Below, piece after piece: positions 23,278 to 34,086 of a DNA stretch of 37,080 nucleotides. A program made the position numbers and the translations under genes. Positions within the stretch are counted from its first letter, which is position 1, and the number at the start of each line of letters is the position of its first letter. Origin of the DNA: an uncultured Bacteroidales bacterium. GTDB lineage: Bacteria; Bacteroidota; Bacteroidia; Bacteroidales; Bacteroidaceae. The stretch lies in assembly GCA_902800925.1 (NCBI GenBank), contig CADCGD010000025.1:1-37080 (forward strand). Reading direction: 5' to 3'. A model generated the notes under the pieces. It was not told where the DNA came from. It ran no database searches and saw only the letters and a program-made list of their open reading frames with translations.

Positions 23278-26148
23278 TTATTTTCCTAGCACGATGTTTA
23301 CCATACGCTTCGGGACGATGATGACCTTCACGATAGGTTTGCCGTCAATATACTTTGTGGCACGCTCGTCAGCGAGTACAGCATCCTGAATGGTCTGGTT
23401 GTCGGCATCAGCAGCAAACTCCATATCGAAGCGGGTCTTACCATTGAAGGCCACACCCAGCTTGACTGTGTTCTCTACGAGATACTCCTCGTTCCATGTA
23501 GGCCACTTGGCATCGCAGACACTACCCTGCTCTCCCAGTGCCTCCCACAGTTCTTCAGCAATGTGTGGTGCGAAAGGAGCCATGAGGATAACCAACGTCT
23601 TCAGCAGTTCGCGATTCTTGCACTTCAGCTGAGCCAGCTCACCAACACAAATCATGAAGGCAGAAATACTGGTATTGTATGAGAAGACCTCGATGTCCTG
23701 TGATACCTTCTTGATAAGCTTATGGACGCTCTTCAGCTGGTCTTTTGTGGGCTCTGCATCGTCAACGAGCAGTTTACCCTCAGCATTGTCGCGAGAGTTG
23801 CCATAGAACAGTGCCCAGAACTTCTTCAGGAAGCGGTGACAGCCATCGATACCGTTGGTGTCCCAAGGCTTCGACTGCTCTACAGGACCCAGGAACATCT
23901 CGTAGAGACGCAGGGTGTCAGCACCATACTTCTCGACTATCATGTCTGGGTTCACCACATTGAACATCGACTTCGACATCTTCTCAACAGCCCATCCGCA
24001 GATGTATTTGCCATCTTCAAGGATGAATTCAGCGTTGTTATATTCAGGACGCCAAGCCTTAAATGCCTCAATATCAAGCACATCGGCTGATACGATGTTC
24101 ACGTCGACGTGGATAGGTGTGGTGTCCTTGTAGTTGCCACGCAGGTTGAGGCTGACGAACTTACCCTTGTCCTGACCTTCGTCCTCAATGCGATAAACGA
24201 AGTTAGAGCGACCCTGAATCATTCCCTGGTTGACCAGCTTCTTGAAGGGCTCATCCTCGCAAGAATAGCCAGAATCATAGAGGAACTTGTTCCAGAAACG
24301 AGAGTAGATCAGGTGACCTGTAGCATGCTCTGTACCACCAACATAGAGGTCTACGTTGCGCCAGTATTCGTCAGCATCCTTCGAAACCAAAGCCTTCTCG
24401 TTTTTGGGGTCCATATAGCGCAGATAGTAGGCGCTGGAGCCTGCAAAGCCAGGCATCGTGTTCAGCTCCAAGGGGAAGACGGACTTGTTGTCGATGGCGG
24501 AACAATCGACCACTGTATCGGTCTTGGTGTCCCAAGCCCAGTGCTTGGCGCGTCCCAATGGGGGTTCACCAGTCTCTGTGGGCTGGTACTTGTCAATCTC
24601 AGGCAGTTCCAGAGGCAGACACTCCTTGGGAATCATGTAGGGCATATCGTCCTTGTAGTAAACGGGGAATGGCTCACCCCAGTAGCGCTGACGAGAGAAG
24701 ATAGCATCACGCAAACGGTAGTTGACCTTTACGCGTCCGAGGTTGTGCTCCGTAACGAATTTCTTCGTAGCAGCAATGGCCTCCTTCACGCTCAAACCAT
24801 TGAGCGAGAAACCATCGAGTGTAGTCTTTCCTGCTGCTGGTGAGTTCATCACAGTACCTTCCTTCGCATCAAAGCTCTCCTCAGAGATATCTGCACCCTC
24901 TATCAGCGGAATAATCGGCAGGTTAAAGTGCTTAGCGAAAGCGTAGTCACGACTGTCGTGTGCAGGCACAGCCATAATGGCACCTGTACCATAGCCAGCG
25001 AGCACGTATTCAGAAATCCATACAGGAATCTTGTCGCCTGTGAAAGGATTGATGGCATAGCTTCCTGAGAACACACCTGTTACCTTGTGGTCCATCTGGC
25101 GCTCACGTTCTGTGCGCTTCTTGACATAGTCAAGGTACTTGTCTACCTCAGCCTTCTGGTCAGCAGTAGTAAGCTCTGCTACGAGATCACTTTCAGGAGC
25201 CAGCACCATGAAGGTAACGCCAAAGATGGTATCGGCACGAGTGGTGAAGATGGTGAAGTGCTTTTCGCTGTCAGCCACCTTGAATTCCATCTCTGTACCC
25301 TCTGAGCGACCAATCCAGTTGCGTTGGGTTTCCTTCAGCGAATCTGTCCAGTCAATGTCCTCCAGTCCGTCGAGCAGTCGCTGTGCATAGGCGCTGACAC
25401 GCAGACACCACTGGCGCATCTTCTTCTGCTCCACAGGGTATCCACCACGCTCAGAGACACCATTGATGACCTCATCGTTGGCCAATACCGTTCCTAGAGC
25501 CGGACACCAGTTCACCATCGTTTCTGCCAGGTAGGCAATACGATAGTTCATCAGCACCTCCTGCTTCTTCTTCTCAGAGAAGTTGTGCCAGTCGGCAGCG
25601 GTGAAGTGCAGCTCTTCTGTACCCAGGGCGTGACAGTCCTCAGTACCCATCAGTTCAAAGTGCTCAATGAGTTTGATGGTGGGCTGAGCCTTGTGGGACG
25701 AAGTGCTGTAGTAGCTCTTGAACATGCGCTGGAAGGCCCACTGTGTCCACTTGTAGTAGATGGGGTCGCAGGTGCGCACCTCGCGTTCCCAGTCGAACGA
25801 GAAACCAATCTTGTCCAACTGCGAGCGATAGCGGTTGATGTTCTCAACAGTGGTTTTCTCAGGGTGCTGACCGGTCTGGATAGCATACTGCTCGGCAGGC
25901 AGTCCATAGGCATCGTAACCCATAGGATTCAGCACATTAAAGCCTTGCAAACGCTTGTAGCGGGCATAGATGTCTGAGGCGATATAGCCTAAGGGGTGAC
26001 CTACGTGAAGTCCCGCACCAGAAGGGTAGGGGAACATGTTCAACACGTAGAACTTTTTCTTTGTAGGGTCCTCCGTCACGCGATAAGTCTGCATTTCTAC
26101 CCATCGCTTCTGCCATTTCTGTTCAATGTCTCTGAAGTTGTATTCCAT
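23278..26148 (-). CDS. leuS: Leucyl-tRNA synthetase
   Basis: A 956-residue class I synthetase that charges tRNA-Leu. The HIGH signature reads HVGH (residues 48-51, within [15 protein letters not shown]), and the KMSKS signature is intact as EKMSKSMFN near residue 720. The CP1 editing domain is present ([19 protein letters not shown] and the [16 protein letters not shown] block, with the conserved threonines and DxxD site). The catalytic zinc-region and C-terminal anticodon-binding domain follow ([18 protein letters not shown]). Length is usual for Bacteroidota. It is the first gene of a seven-gene minus-strand run ending at 15188 and has its own promoter at 26193-26223. Confidence 0.97.
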   Translation of the reverse strand: MEYNFRDIEQKWQKRWVEMQTYRVTEDPTKKKFYVLNMFPYPSGAGLHVGHPLGYIASDIYARYKRLQGFNVLNPMGYDAYGLPAEQYAIQTGQHPEKTTVENINRYRSQLDKIGFSFDWEREVRTCDPIYYKWTQWAFQRMFKSYYSTSSHKAQPTIKLIEHFELMGTEDCHALGTEELHFTAADWHNFSEKKKQEVLMNYRIAYLAETMVNWCPALGTVLANDEVINGVSERGGYPVEQKKMRQWCLRVSAYAQRLLDGLEDIDWTDSLKETQRNWIGRSEGTEMEFKVADSEKHFTIFTTRADTIFGVTFMVLAPESDLVAELTTADQKAEVDKYLDYVKKRTERERQMDHKVTGVFSGSYAINPFTGDKIPVWISEYVLAGYGTGAIMAVPAHDSRDYAFAKHFNLPIIPLIEGADISEESFDAKEGTVMNSPAAGKTTLDGFSLNGLSVKEAIAATKKFVTEHNLGRVKVNYRLRDAIFSRQRYWGEPFPVYYKDDMPYMIPKECLPLELPEIDKYQPTETGEPPLGRAKHWAWDTKTDTVVDCSAIDNKSVFPLELNTMPGFAGSSAYYLRYMDPKNEKALVSKDADEYWRNVDLYVGGTEHATGHLIYSRFWNKFLYDSGYSCEDEPFKKLVNQGMIQGRSNFVYRIEDEGQDKGKFVSLNLRGNYKDTTPIHVDVNIVSADVLDIEAFKAWRPEYNNAEFILEDGKYICGWAVEKMSKSMFNVVNPDMIVEKYGADTLRLYEMFLGPVEQSKPWDTNGIDGCHRFLKKFWALFYGNSRDNAEGKLLVDDAEPTKDQLKSVHKLIKKVSQDIEVFSYNTSISAFMICVGELAQLKCKNRELLKTLVILMAPFAPHIAEELWEALGEQGSVCDAKWPTWNEEYLVENTVKLGVAFNGKTRFDMEFAADADNQTIQDAVLADERATKYIDGKPIVKVIIVPKRMVNIVLGK

Positions 26149-26192
26149 AACTGTATCTTGTTTTTATTTGTTTTTCTCCTATTTATAAGGTG

Positions 26193-26223
26193 CAAAGTTA
26201 CGCATTTTCCGTGAAACTACAAA
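26193..26223 (-). promoter_or_regulatory. Promoter of leuS and possibly the downstream run
   Basis: Minus-strand TTTG (26220-26223), spacer 19, TAACTTTG (26193-26200). Leader about 40 nt. No other clear promoter was seen in the gaps down to 15188, so it may serve several genes. Confidence 0.65.
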
Positions 26224-26255
26224 ATAAACCACGAAAATTCAGAGTGAGATCCCTA

Positions 26256-26339
26256 TTATCAGCCTAATACGTGCGCGTATCAGCCTATCCCAGCTCTGTA
26301 TTAGGCTGTCCTGTGCGCGTATTAGCCTGTCTTGTGTGG
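26256..26339. repeat. 21-bp tandem repeat array, copy B
   Basis: Four consecutive 21-bp units start at 26256, 26277, 26298 and 26319. They share the start G/TTATYAGCCT and mostly end GTGCGC or GTGTGG. Unit 1 contains AGCCTAATAC (26261-26270) and unit 3 its exact inverse GTATTAGGCT (26298-26307). The array lies in the 465-bp divergent region between leuS and the secreted protein gene. That region also holds the leuS promoter, the octamer arrays (26353-26488) and the promoter at 26533-26564. Confidence 0.8.
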
Positions 26340-26352
26340 CAAATACTCCATT

Positions 26353-26488
26353 TCTTACAATCTTACAACCTTACATTCTTACATTGTGCGTTTCCGTGAG
26401 TTGAGAAGATATGCTACTGATAATTAGATACCCATTGCCTAATATGGAAGCATGCTTTGTAAGGTTGTAAGATTGTAAGGTTGTAAGA
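26353..26488. repeat. Inverted pair of 32-bp octanucleotide arrays
   Basis: Left arm 26353-26384: TCTTACAA, TCTTACAA, CCTTACAT, TCTTACAT. Right arm 26457-26488: TTGTAAGG, TTGTAAGA, TTGTAAGG, TTGTAAGA. Each arm is exactly 32 bp (4 x 8) and they are inverted copies of each other with a few differences. The 72-bp interior has no convincing ORF. No clear target duplication was seen at the borders. Confidence 0.8.
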
Positions 26489-26532
26489 TAATAAGCGTCT
26501 TTTCTAAATATAAAGAAAAAAACAGCATAAAA

Positions 26533-26564
26533 TTTGCAAATCTCAAATATACTTTGTATCTTTG
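26533..26564 (+). promoter_or_regulatory. Promoter of the secreted repeat protein gene
   Basis: TTTG (26533-26536), 20-bp spacer, TATCTTTG (26557-26564): a perfect Bacteroides-type promoter. The predicted leader is about 44 nt and AT-rich, ending at the ATG at 26614. Confidence 0.8.
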
Positions 26565-26613
26565 CGCCAATAATATTACTCATTTATAATTTAACAATTA
26601 AATCTAAACGCTT

Positions 26614-28479
26614 ATGAACAAAATTTTACGCTATTCTTTCGTAGCTTTGTTGGCTATGATTGGCTTTGGTAATGCAATGGCCGAGGATGTGATTTGGTCT
26701 GAGGACTTCTCGTCTTACAAAGCAGATGACGTTCCTTCAGATGGTACATATAATTATGTATGCACCGACAATGGAACAAATGCTACGAAGATTTATGAGG
26801 CTAATTTAGCACAAGGTGAATCCCCAGAACTATTGGTTGGCAAGAAAAATACTAAAGCTAAGAATCCTGATGTTTTAGGTACTTTTGCTGCTACGGTTAA
26901 TCTGGGCGATAAGAGTGGCGATATGACGCTTTCTTTTAAAGCAAACGGTAAGCTCACCGTCACAATTGAAGGTGGTACAATAGGTGATAACACAGGTACG
27001 GGTAATGACTATGTATATCCCATCACAGGTGCAAGTGGTAAACTGACCATTACTTTTACCAATAATACAACTTCTAACATCCGTCTTGATAACATCAAGT
27101 TGGCTCAAGGTGAAACTAAGAAGCCTGCAGGTCTCACGTGGGGCACTTCGTCAAGAACTGTAACCATTGGTGCAGATGACAATACTTTCCCAACTCTGTC
27201 TAACGAGAACAATCTCGCTGTAACATATGACAGTTCTGATAAGACAGTTGCTACTATTGCTGCTGACGGAACCATTACCCTTGTTGCAGATGGTGAAACT
27301 ACTATCACTGCAACATCTGAGGAAACTGAAGAGTTTGAGGCTGGTCATGCAGAGTATAAGTTGACCGTTAAGCCAGCTCTTGTTTATAAGAATTTTGTTA
27401 AAGCCACTACCATTGAGAGTGGAAAGAACTATTTGTTGGTAGTTAATGTCGGTGAGGATGGGCTGAAGGCAGCTAAAAAAATTACAGCTAATTATGGTAA
27501 TCTTCTCGTTGCTGATGCAACTGAGACAGAAGGTAAGATTTCTTTCGTCATTGACAATGCATTTACCTTCACTTCTACAGAAAATGGGTGGACCATCATG
27601 CAGAGCGACGGAAAATATCTCTATCAGTCAGGTGATTATAATAACTTTAACGTAAATGCTGCGCCTACATCTGGACAATATTTCGATGTTGAGGCCCTGG
27701 AAGGTGGAACATTCAAGATTACGAATAAGGAGAAGTCAAAGTTCATCCAGTACGTTCCTGCTAATACAAATATTGGTTGCTTTGCCGAAGCACAAGAGGG
27801 CGCAATCCTGCCAATGTTATATGCAGAGGAAGCTGCTGTAACTAAATACACTATTACCATCACTAACACAGAGCATGGTAGCCTTACGCTTGACAAGTAT
27901 GAAGCTGCTGCTGGCGAAAAGGTTAATGTGACAGATATGAGTACAGATGCTGGTTGGGAGATGAATCAGCCAACTATTACAGCCGAGAATGGCGAAGAAG
28001 TAGAAATCGGAGGTAGCGACGAAGAAGGCCACTATATCATCATGCCCGCCAGCAATGTTACTATCGCACTGAACATTACTCAGCTCTTCACGATTAATCC
28101 TGTTTTCGATAGCAATAAGGGTGATGTAAGAGGTATTTCTTTCGATAGTGAGAAGAGTCCTATCTATAAGGGTGCAGGAAAGAACGTTAAATTTACTGTG
28201 ACAGCTAAGGAAGGCTTCGAGGTTGAGAGCGTAACAGCTGCTTGTGAGGACAATACTCCAATTACTGTAAATGTTGCAGCAGACAACAGCTATTATGAAT
28301 TCCAGATGCCTGCCAAGAATGTAACTATCACAGCAACATTCTCACCGGTTTCAGGTATTTCTAACATCACCGCTGCTAAGGCTGAGAACGCTGTTCGCTA
28401 CAACCTCGCTGGTCAGAAGGTTAACGCTGGCTACAAGGGTGTTGTCATCATGAACGGCAAGAAGATGCTACAAAAGTAA
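26614..28479 (+). CDS. Secreted multi-domain surface protein with Ig-like and GHGS-type repeats
   Basis: A 621-residue exported protein. Signal peptide [23 protein letters not shown] is followed by a beta-sandwich-like region ([21 protein letters not shown]). A bacterial Ig-like domain runs about residues 170-250 ([16 protein letters not shown] ... [23 protein letters not shown]). Two 'bacterial repeat' domains with the pattern Y-T-I-T...HGSLTL...A-G-E-K-V-N-V-T and [13 protein letters not shown] / [12 protein letters not shown] lie about residues 410-585. The tail [20 protein letters not shown] is a short form of the C-terminal sorting end common in Prevotella surface proteins. The ligand or function is unknown. 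It is monocistronic: own promoter (26533-26564) and terminator (28504-28538). Confidence 0.85.
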   Translation: MNKILRYSFVALLAMIGFGNAMAEDVIWSEDFSSYKADDVPSDGTYNYVCTDNGTNATKIYEANLAQGESPELLVGKKNTKAKNPDVLGTFAATVNLGDKSGDMTLSFKANGKLTVTIEGGTIGDNTGTGNDYVYPITGASGKLTITFTNNTTSNIRLDNIKLAQGETKKPAGLTWGTSSRTVTIGADDNTFPTLSNENNLAVTYDSSDKTVATIAADGTITLVADGETTITATSEETEEFEAGHAEYKLTVKPALVYKNFVKATTIESGKNYLLVVNVGEDGLKAAKKITANYGNLLVADATETEGKISFVIDNAFTFTSTENGWTIMQSDGKYLYQSGDYNNFNVNAAPTSGQYFDVEALEGGTFKITNKEKSKFIQYVPANTNIGCFAEAQEGAILPMLYAEEAAVTKYTITITNTEHGSLTLDKYEAAAGEKVNVTDMSTDAGWEMNQPTITAENGEEVEIGGSDEEGHYIIMPASNVTIALNITQLFTINPVFDSNKGDVRGISFDSEKSPIYKGAGKNVKFTVTAKEGFEVESVTAACEDNTPITVNVAADNSYYEFQMPAKNVTITATFSPVSGISNITAAKAENAVRYNLAGQKVNAGYKGVVIMNGKKMLQK

Positions 28480-28503
28480 ACATCTGCAAACAACTAATAA
28501 TAA

Positions 28504-28538
28504 AAGAGCGGAACTCTTGGTAGTTCCGTTCTTTTTTT
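28504..28538 (+). terminator. Rho-independent terminator of the secreted protein gene
   Basis: AAGAGCGGAAC (28504-28514) pairs with GTTCCGTTCTT (28523-28533) across an 8-nt loop, 11 bp with one G-T pair, followed by a run of T to 28538. The -33 element of the mutS promoter lies in its loop. Confidence 0.85.
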
Positions 28539-28547
28539 GTACCTTTG
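28517..28547 (+). promoter_or_regulatory. Promoter of mutS, overlapping a terminator
   Basis: TTGG (28517-28520), spacer 19, TACCTTTG (28540-28547). The start of transcription would be near 28553, only a few bases before the ATG at 28556. Confidence 0.65.
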
Positions 28548-28555
28548 CAGCTGTT

Positions 28556-31165
28556 ATGGCAAAGGAATTGACACCCATGATGAAGCAGTTTTTCGACCTC
28601 AAGGCGAAGCACCCTGAGGCCCTGTTGCTGTTTCGTTGTGGCGACTTCTACGAGACGTATTGTGAGGATGCTGTCATCGCTTCTCAGGTACTTGGCATCA
28701 CGCTGACGCATCGCAATAACGGCTATAACAAAGGCGACGAGATGGCTGGATTTCCTCACCACGCTTTGGACACCTATCTGCCTAAACTGATACGTGCAGG
28801 CAAGCGTGTGGCCATCTGTGACCAGCTGGAAGACCCTAAGCTAACGAAGAAGCTCGTCAAGCGAGGCATCACGGAACTGGTGACGCCTGGCGTGACGATG
28901 AGTGATACGGTGCTGAACTACAAGGAGAACAACTTCCTGGCAGCCGTACACTTCGGCAAGGGTGCCTGTGGTGTTGCCTTCCTCGACATCTCGACGGGTG
29001 AGTTCCTGACAGGCGAGGGTACCTACGATTACGTAGAGAAACTTATTGGTTCGTTCCAACCCAAGGAGGTGCTTTACAATCGCGAATACCGCCACGACTT
29101 TGAGCGCTACTTTGGCACGCGTCTGTGTACCTTCGAGATGGACGACTGGGTATTCACGGAGCAGACAGCTCACCAGAAGCTCTATCGCCACTTCAATGTG
29201 AAGTCGCTGAAAGGTTTTGGCGTAGACCACCTGAAGAATGGTGTCATCGCTGCTGGTGCCATCCTGCAATACCTGGAACAGACCCTACACTCGCAGATAG
29301 CACATATCACCACGCTGGCACGCATTGAGGAAGACAAATATGTGCGTCTGGACAAGTTTACTGTCCGCTCGCTGGAGTTGGTCAGCACCATGCAGGAAGA
29401 CGGCAAGTCGCTGCTGGACGTCATAGACCGCACGGTATCGCCCATGGGTAGCCGTCTGCTACGTCGCTGGCTGGTATTCCCTCTTAAAGAAGAGAAGCCC
29501 ATCAACCAGCGCCTTGATGTGGTCGACTACTTCTTCCGTGAACCCAATTTCCGTGAGTGTATCGATGAACAGCTGCACCATATTGGCGACTTGGAGCGTA
29601 TCGTTTCCAAGGTAGCTACTGGTCGCGTATCACCTCGTGAAATGGTGCAGATGAAGGTAGCGTTACAGGCCATCGAACCCATCAAGAACGCTTGTCTGCA
29701 AACAGCCAACGAGGCGTTGCAAAGGGTAGGGGAGCGCCTGAACCTTTGTGCAGAGTTGCGCGATCGCATAGCCCGTGAGATACAGAACGACCCACCACAG
29801 CTGGTAGCTAAGGGTGGCGTCATCCGTGATGGTGTCAATACGGAACTCGACGAGTTGCGCCATATCGCCTATAGTGGCAAGGACTACCTGCTGCAAATCC
29901 AGGAGCGTGAGGCCCAGGAGACGGGTATTGCCTCGCTGAAGATAGGCTATAACAACGTTTTCGGCTACTATCTGGAGGTGCGTAACACCTATAAGGACAA
30001 GGTTCCCCAAGAATGGGTGCGCAAGCAGACGCTGGCACAGGCGGAGCGTTACATTACGCAGGAGCTGAAGGAGTACGAAGAGAAGATCCTGGGTGCTGAG
30101 GACAAGATTCTGTCCTTGGAACAGCGCCTGTTCAACAACCTCGTCGTTGCAGCCCAGGAGTTTATCCCACAGATTCAGCAGAACGCCAGCGTCATAGCCC
30201 ATCTGGACTGTCTGCTGAGTGCTGCTAAGACGGCTGAGGAGAACCATTATGTGCGTCCTGTCATCGACAATAGTGATGTGATAGACATCAAGCAGGGTCG
30301 CCACCCTGTTATCGAGACACAATTGCCCTTAGGTGAGCGCTATATTCCTAACGACATTCTGTTGGACCAGGAGCGTCAGCAGATCATCGTGATTACTGGT
30401 CCGAATATGGCTGGTAAATCGGCACTGTTGCGCCAGACGGCCTTGATAGTACTGTTGGCTCAGATTGGTTCGTTCGTGCCAGCAGAAAGCGCCAGAATCG
30501 GCTTGGTGGACAAGATTTTCACGAGGGTAGGGGCCAGCGATAATATTTCCCTGGGCGAATCGACCTTTATGGTGGAGATGACAGAGGCGTCGAACATCCT
30601 GAATAATGTCACACCCCGTTCGCTGGTATTGTTCGACGAGTTGGGACGAGGCACCTCTACCTATGATGGCATCTCTATTGCTTGGGCCATCGTGGAGTAT
30701 CTGCATGAGCATCCGAAGGCACAGGCGCGCACACTCTTCGCTACCCACTATCACGAGCTGAACGAGATGGAGAAGAACTTCAAGCGCATCAAGAACTACA
30801 ACGTCTCTGTGAAGGAGGCTGACGGCAAGGTTATCTTCCTGCGTAAGTTGGAGAAGGGGGGCAGTGAACACTCTTTTGGTATCCATGTGGCAGAGATTGC
30901 TGGCATGCCCAAGAGCATTGTGAAGCGTGCCAACGTTATTCTGAAACAATTGGAGAGCGACAATGCCCAAGTAGGAACCGTTGGCAAGCCCACAGCAGAG
31001 ATTGCGCAGAGTCGTGAGGGTATGCAACTGTCGTTCTTCCAACTCGATGACCCAGTCCTCTGTCAAGTTCGTGACGAAATCCTTGGTCTGGACGTCAACA
31101 ACCTCACGCCTCTCGAAGCACTCAACAAACTTAACGACATCAAGAAGATCGTGAGCGGGAAATAG
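28556..31165 (+). CDS. mutS: DNA mismatch repair protein MutS
   Basis: An 869-residue MutS1. The mismatch-reading N-terminal motif is [10 protein letters not shown] (F-x-x-x-D-F-Y-E), then connector, lever and clamp regions. The ATPase domain has Walker [14 protein letters not shown] (near residue 614), the ST...[12 protein letters not shown] block and FATHYHEL. The C-terminal helix-turn-helix segment follows ([14 protein letters not shown]). It detects mismatches and recruits MutL. The ATG at 28556 was chosen because it gives [13 protein letters not shown], the family start; an in-frame TTG at 28517 is upstream of the promoter. GC content is high (38 of 60 at 29401-29460). The stop abuts the stop of the convergent phosphatase gene with no gap. 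Confidence 0.97.
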   Translation: MAKELTPMMKQFFDLKAKHPEALLLFRCGDFYETYCEDAVIASQVLGITLTHRNNGYNKGDEMAGFPHHALDTYLPKLIRAGKRVAICDQLEDPKLTKKLVKRGITELVTPGVTMSDTVLNYKENNFLAAVHFGKGACGVAFLDISTGEFLTGEGTYDYVEKLIGSFQPKEVLYNREYRHDFERYFGTRLCTFEMDDWVFTEQTAHQKLYRHFNVKSLKGFGVDHLKNGVIAAGAILQYLEQTLHSQIAHITTLARIEEDKYVRLDKFTVRSLELVSTMQEDGKSLLDVIDRTVSPMGSRLLRRWLVFPLKEEKPINQRLDVVDYFFREPNFRECIDEQLHHIGDLERIVSKVATGRVSPREMVQMKVALQAIEPIKNACLQTANEALQRVGERLNLCAELRDRIAREIQNDPPQLVAKGGVIRDGVNTELDELRHIAYSGKDYLLQIQEREAQETGIASLKIGYNNVFGYYLEVRNTYKDKVPQEWVRKQTLAQAERYITQELKEYEEKILGAEDKILSLEQRLFNNLVVAAQEFIPQIQQNASVIAHLDCLLSAAKTAEENHYVRPVIDNSDVIDIKQGRHPVIETQLPLGERYIPNDILLDQERQQIIVITGPNMAGKSALLRQTALIVLLAQIGSFVPAESARIGLVDKIFTRVGASDNISLGESTFMVEMTEASNILNNVTPRSLVLFDELGRGTSTYDGISIAWAIVEYLHEHPKAQARTLFATHYHELNEMEKNFKRIKNYNVSVKEADGKVIFLRKLEKGGSEHSFGIHVAEIAGMPKSIVKRANVILKQLESDNAQVGTVGKPTAEIAQSREGMQLSFFQLDDPVLCQVRDEILGLDVNNLTPLEALNKLNDIKKIVSGK

Positions 31166-33217
31166 TCAGGTATAGCGGAAAGCTAGTATGGTGAGGTCAT
31201 CGTTTTGTTCCGCTCCATCACGGAAAAGGTTTACATCAGCTTTCAGAGCCTCGACAATGTCGTGAGTATTTTTAGTGCAGTTTGAGTTTATCAGTTTAAC
31301 AATACGGTCTTCCCCATATTGTTCTTGCTGGCGGTTTTCGGCTTCGTTAAGACCGTCTGTGTATAACAACAATAAGCGGTTATGGAAATTGTCGATATTT
31401 TCACCCTTAAATACCAATTCAGGCCATAATCCGATGGGTGCATTTGTCTCCTCTACGTCGAGGAAAGAAAACTGTCCGTCTGCATTGCCTATAACGGGAG
31501 GATTATGCCCAGCATTGCAGTATTCCAGTCTTCCGAGTTTTGTATCAAACATACAGATGAACATGGTGACAAACATACCTGCCTCGTTGTTCTCAGATAA
31601 TTCGAGGTTCATACGGGTGGCTATTTCCTCAGGACTTTTCCCCATAGCGGCCAGTGTTCGGAATCCACGAGTAGCTATGGTCATGAAGAGCGAGGCGGGC
31701 ACGCCTTTACCGCTGACATCTCCAATGCAGAAATATAGTTTGTTGTCTTTCAATAGATAGTTGTAGAGATCACCGCCTACCTCCTTTGCAGTTGTCATCG
31801 AGGCATACATGTCCAGACCATCCTTTTTGGGAAAAACATTTGGTATCATAGACATTTGTATATTGCTTGCAATGCGCAGTTCACTTTCCATACGTTCCTT
31901 TGTAACGGTGGCCTCTTCAAGTTGGTCGTAGGCAACCTTCAGATCATTGTGTGCCTTTTTCAGACGGGAATGATAACGATGGCGCACGAAAATGTAGATG
32001 AGAAGGAATACGATGGTTGCCATCATGCCAATCATTCCCGCAATCTGTCGTTGGCGCTGATAGCGTTCATTTTCGGCAGTTATCTCTTGTTGTTTTTGAT
32101 ATACAGCAGCACTTTCACGGGCTTCGGCAAGGCGTGCCAGCGTAATAGCAGAGTCGAGATGTTCTACGATCATCACACTGACGTCACGAGCAGAGTCTAT
32201 TCGTCCTGCCTGCTTGTTGACCACATATTTCTTGAGAATCACTTTCTGTAGACTCTCCAATGAATAGTCTACACCATATTCCTTCATCAGTGTCTCCATA
32301 CTTCTGAAGTTATCGGCGGCTTCTTGCCATAGTCCTGCTAACTGCAGATAGTCACTGGCTAGAATCTTACCCTCAGCAGTTTGGAAGAATTCTGTTTTTC
32401 GGAACTGCTTGTAGGCCTCGGCGGCTTCTTCCTTACGCCCTAGACCTTCTAAGGCTTTGGCACGATAGATATTGTAGCGTGCCCATTGCTTATCTGTATA
32501 GTCTGCATGTGCATCTTTCTGCTCCATATATCCCTCAATCAGATTGCTGAATCTGTCAAGCCACACCATAGCCTGGTCGTATTCCTTCATTTCCAAATAG
32601 GTGTAACAGATATTGATGACACCTACGATAGCATCACGATAGCTTGTTGCATAGGGATGTTTCTTGATATTATCAAGGTGGGCGAGATAGCCCTCTTCAA
32701 GTTTTTTGTTGGATTTATTCTCGTCTAATCCGAAGCGACTCTGACAGCAGCCGATATAAATGAGCATATTTGTATATTCGCTTAACGTGTCGCATTTCAG
32801 GCTTCTCAGCCGTTCTACAGCAGGTAATGCTATTTTGAGGGCAGCCTCATATTCAGCCCATGTACTCAACAAACCAGTCAGTCTGTTGGAGATGCCTGCA
32901 TAGACTCTCACGTCTTCATCTTCAGTAGAATTCTCTAATGCGGCGATACCTGTTTTCCAATATAATTCCGCCATTCGTTTCTGCATCATGCGATCGTAGG
33001 CATAGCCCAACCAATAGCAGGCTTTACCCTCGGAAAAACCGCCATTAGTCCTGAAACTATCAGCAAGTGTGATGATACGAGGGTAGTCTTTGGCTTTATA
33101 TGCCGCATAGACCATGTTTTCTGCTTCTATGCGTTTTTGTTGCTCATTATTCTCCTCACAGCCTGTCAGGAGTGTGAAAAGCAATATCAATAAATAGAAA
33201 ACAGGTCTCTTTGACAT
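31166..33217 (-). CDS. Lipoprotein with TPR-like sensor domain and SpoIIE-type PP2C phosphatase
   Basis: A 683-residue predicted signalling protein. MSKRPVFYLLILLFTLLTGC ends in a lipobox (LTGC), so it should be lipidated. Residues about 25-380 are tetratricopeptide-like helical repeats (ARYNIYRAKALEGLGRKEEAAEAY). A transmembrane helix (GMIGMMATIVFLLIYIFV) lies near 391-411, then a coiled coil (AHNDLKVAYDQLEEATVTKERMESEL). The C-terminal SpoIIE/RsbU-type phosphatase has GGDLYNYL, IGDVSGKGVPASLFM, YCNAGHNPPVI and LLLYTDGLNEAEN, so metal sites look intact. The probable task is to read a periplasmic signal and dephosphorylate a cytoplasmic partner (inference; no partner gene adjacent). The ATG at 33217 was chosen for the lipobox; an upstream frame exists to 33268. 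It follows lgt by 11 bp. Confidence 0.88.
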   Translation of the reverse strand: MSKRPVFYLLILLFTLLTGCEENNEQQKRIEAENMVYAAYKAKDYPRIITLADSFRTNGGFSEGKACYWLGYAYDRMMQKRMAELYWKTGIAALENSTEDEDVRVYAGISNRLTGLLSTWAEYEAALKIALPAVERLRSLKCDTLSEYTNMLIYIGCCQSRFGLDENKSNKKLEEGYLAHLDNIKKHPYATSYRDAIVGVINICYTYLEMKEYDQAMVWLDRFSNLIEGYMEQKDAHADYTDKQWARYNIYRAKALEGLGRKEEAAEAYKQFRKTEFFQTAEGKILASDYLQLAGLWQEAADNFRSMETLMKEYGVDYSLESLQKVILKKYVVNKQAGRIDSARDVSVMIVEHLDSAITLARLAEARESAAVYQKQQEITAENERYQRQRQIAGMIGMMATIVFLLIYIFVRHRYHSRLKKAHNDLKVAYDQLEEATVTKERMESELRIASNIQMSMIPNVFPKKDGLDMYASMTTAKEVGGDLYNYLLKDNKLYFCIGDVSGKGVPASLFMTIATRGFRTLAAMGKSPEEIATRMNLELSENNEAGMFVTMFICMFDTKLGRLEYCNAGHNPPVIGNADGQFSFLDVEETNAPIGLWPELVFKGENIDNFHNRLLLLYTDGLNEAENRQQEQYGEDRIVKLINSNCTKNTHDIVEALKADVNLFRDGAEQNDDLTILAFRYT

Positions 33218-33228
33218 ATTTGAAGTTT

Positions 33229-34086
33229 TTAAGTTAATGGTTGGTTTTTCTTGGCTCTTATCATGCAATAGGTGCCGAGTATGATAAATGGTATCGAAAG
33301 AATCTGTCCCATATCAATGGGCAGAGAAGCTTCAAAGGCTTCCTGAATCTCCTTGGTGTACTCGATAAAGAAGCGGAAGGTGAAGATGTACGTCAGACAG
33401 AAGCCAAAGTACCAGCCAGAGCCCACCTGCAATACATTGCTTGTGGTCTGTGTTTTCCCCACAGACATTCCTTTCTTGTGCAACCACCACATGATGGCAA
33501 ACAAGATAGCATAGGCAATAGCCTCATAGAGCTGTCCTGGATGGCGTGGATAGCTGTCCACACGCTCGAAGATAAACGCCCAGGGAACGTCAGTCACCTT
33601 ACCTATAATCTCTGAGTTCATCAGGTTGCCCAAGCGGATAAAGCAGGCTGTGATACCTGTGGCAATGGCGATATTGTCGAGTACCATCCAGATGCTCAGC
33701 TTGGTCTTGCGGACATAGAGCCAGAGGGCTATCATCAGTCCTAACGTGCCACCATGAGAAGCCAGACCCTCATAGCCAGTAAACTTCCAACCACCATCAG
33801 CAAGGAAGTGGATGGGTAACAGCATCTCCACAAAGCCTTTTCCTGATGTCAGGAAGTAATCGGGTTGGTAGAAGATGCAATGGCCCAGGCGAGCACCAAC
33901 AAGGATGCCGATGAAGCAGTAGAAGAAGAGGGGATCAAAGAGTTCGTCCTTAATATTCTGCTCCTTATACAAGCGCTTCACCACGAAATAGGCCAATGCC
34001 AGACCTATCAGCCAGCACAGGGAGTACCAGCGGAAAGGGCCTATGCTGAGGCTGGGGTTCCAGATTATAAAGAGTTCATAGTTCAT
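33229..34086 (-). CDS. lgt: Prolipoprotein diacylglyceryl transferase
   Basis: A 285-residue inner membrane enzyme that transfers diacylglycerol from phosphatidylglycerol to the lipobox cysteine. Conserved blocks are [29 protein letters not shown] (His in HGG), [12 protein letters not shown] (the Lgt signature) and [15 protein letters not shown]. About seven hydrophobic helices. The start codon and first four residues (MNYEL) come from the heptanucleotide array AGTTCAT at 34073-34104: only the ATG at 34086 opens this frame, and the ATGs one unit either side hit stops soon. Probably in one run with ychF upstream and the phosphatase lipoprotein downstream. Confidence 0.95.
   Translation of the reverse strand: MNYELFIIWNPSLSIGPFRWYSLCWLIGLALAYFVVKRLYKEQNIKDELFDPLFFYCFIGILVGARLGHCIFYQPDYFLTSGKGFVEMLLPIHFLADGGWKFTGYEGLASHGGTLGLMIALWLYVRKTKLSIWMVLDNIAIATGITACFIRLGNLMNSEIIGKVTDVPWAFIFERVDSYPRHPGQLYEAIAYAILFAIMWWLHKKGMSVGKTQTTSNVLQVGSGWYFGFCLTYIFTFRFFIEYTKEIQEAFEASLPIDMGQILSIPFIILGTYCMIRAKKNQPLT

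Noticed and set aside
24109-24843. 244-residue frame antisense to leuS
   Set aside because: Shadow of a well-supported leuS reading frame; no recognisable motif.
26201-26217. Third parS-like site (TTTCCGTGAAAC)
   Set aside because: It lacks the central CACGTG and is not a palindrome.
26353-26488. CRISPR array
   Set aside because: Units are 8 bp and contiguous, with no spacers and no cas genes; the two halves are inverted.
29663-31066. Long frames antisense to mutS (29663-30322 and 30329-31066)
   Set aside because: They follow mutS codon structure on the other strand and have no start signals.
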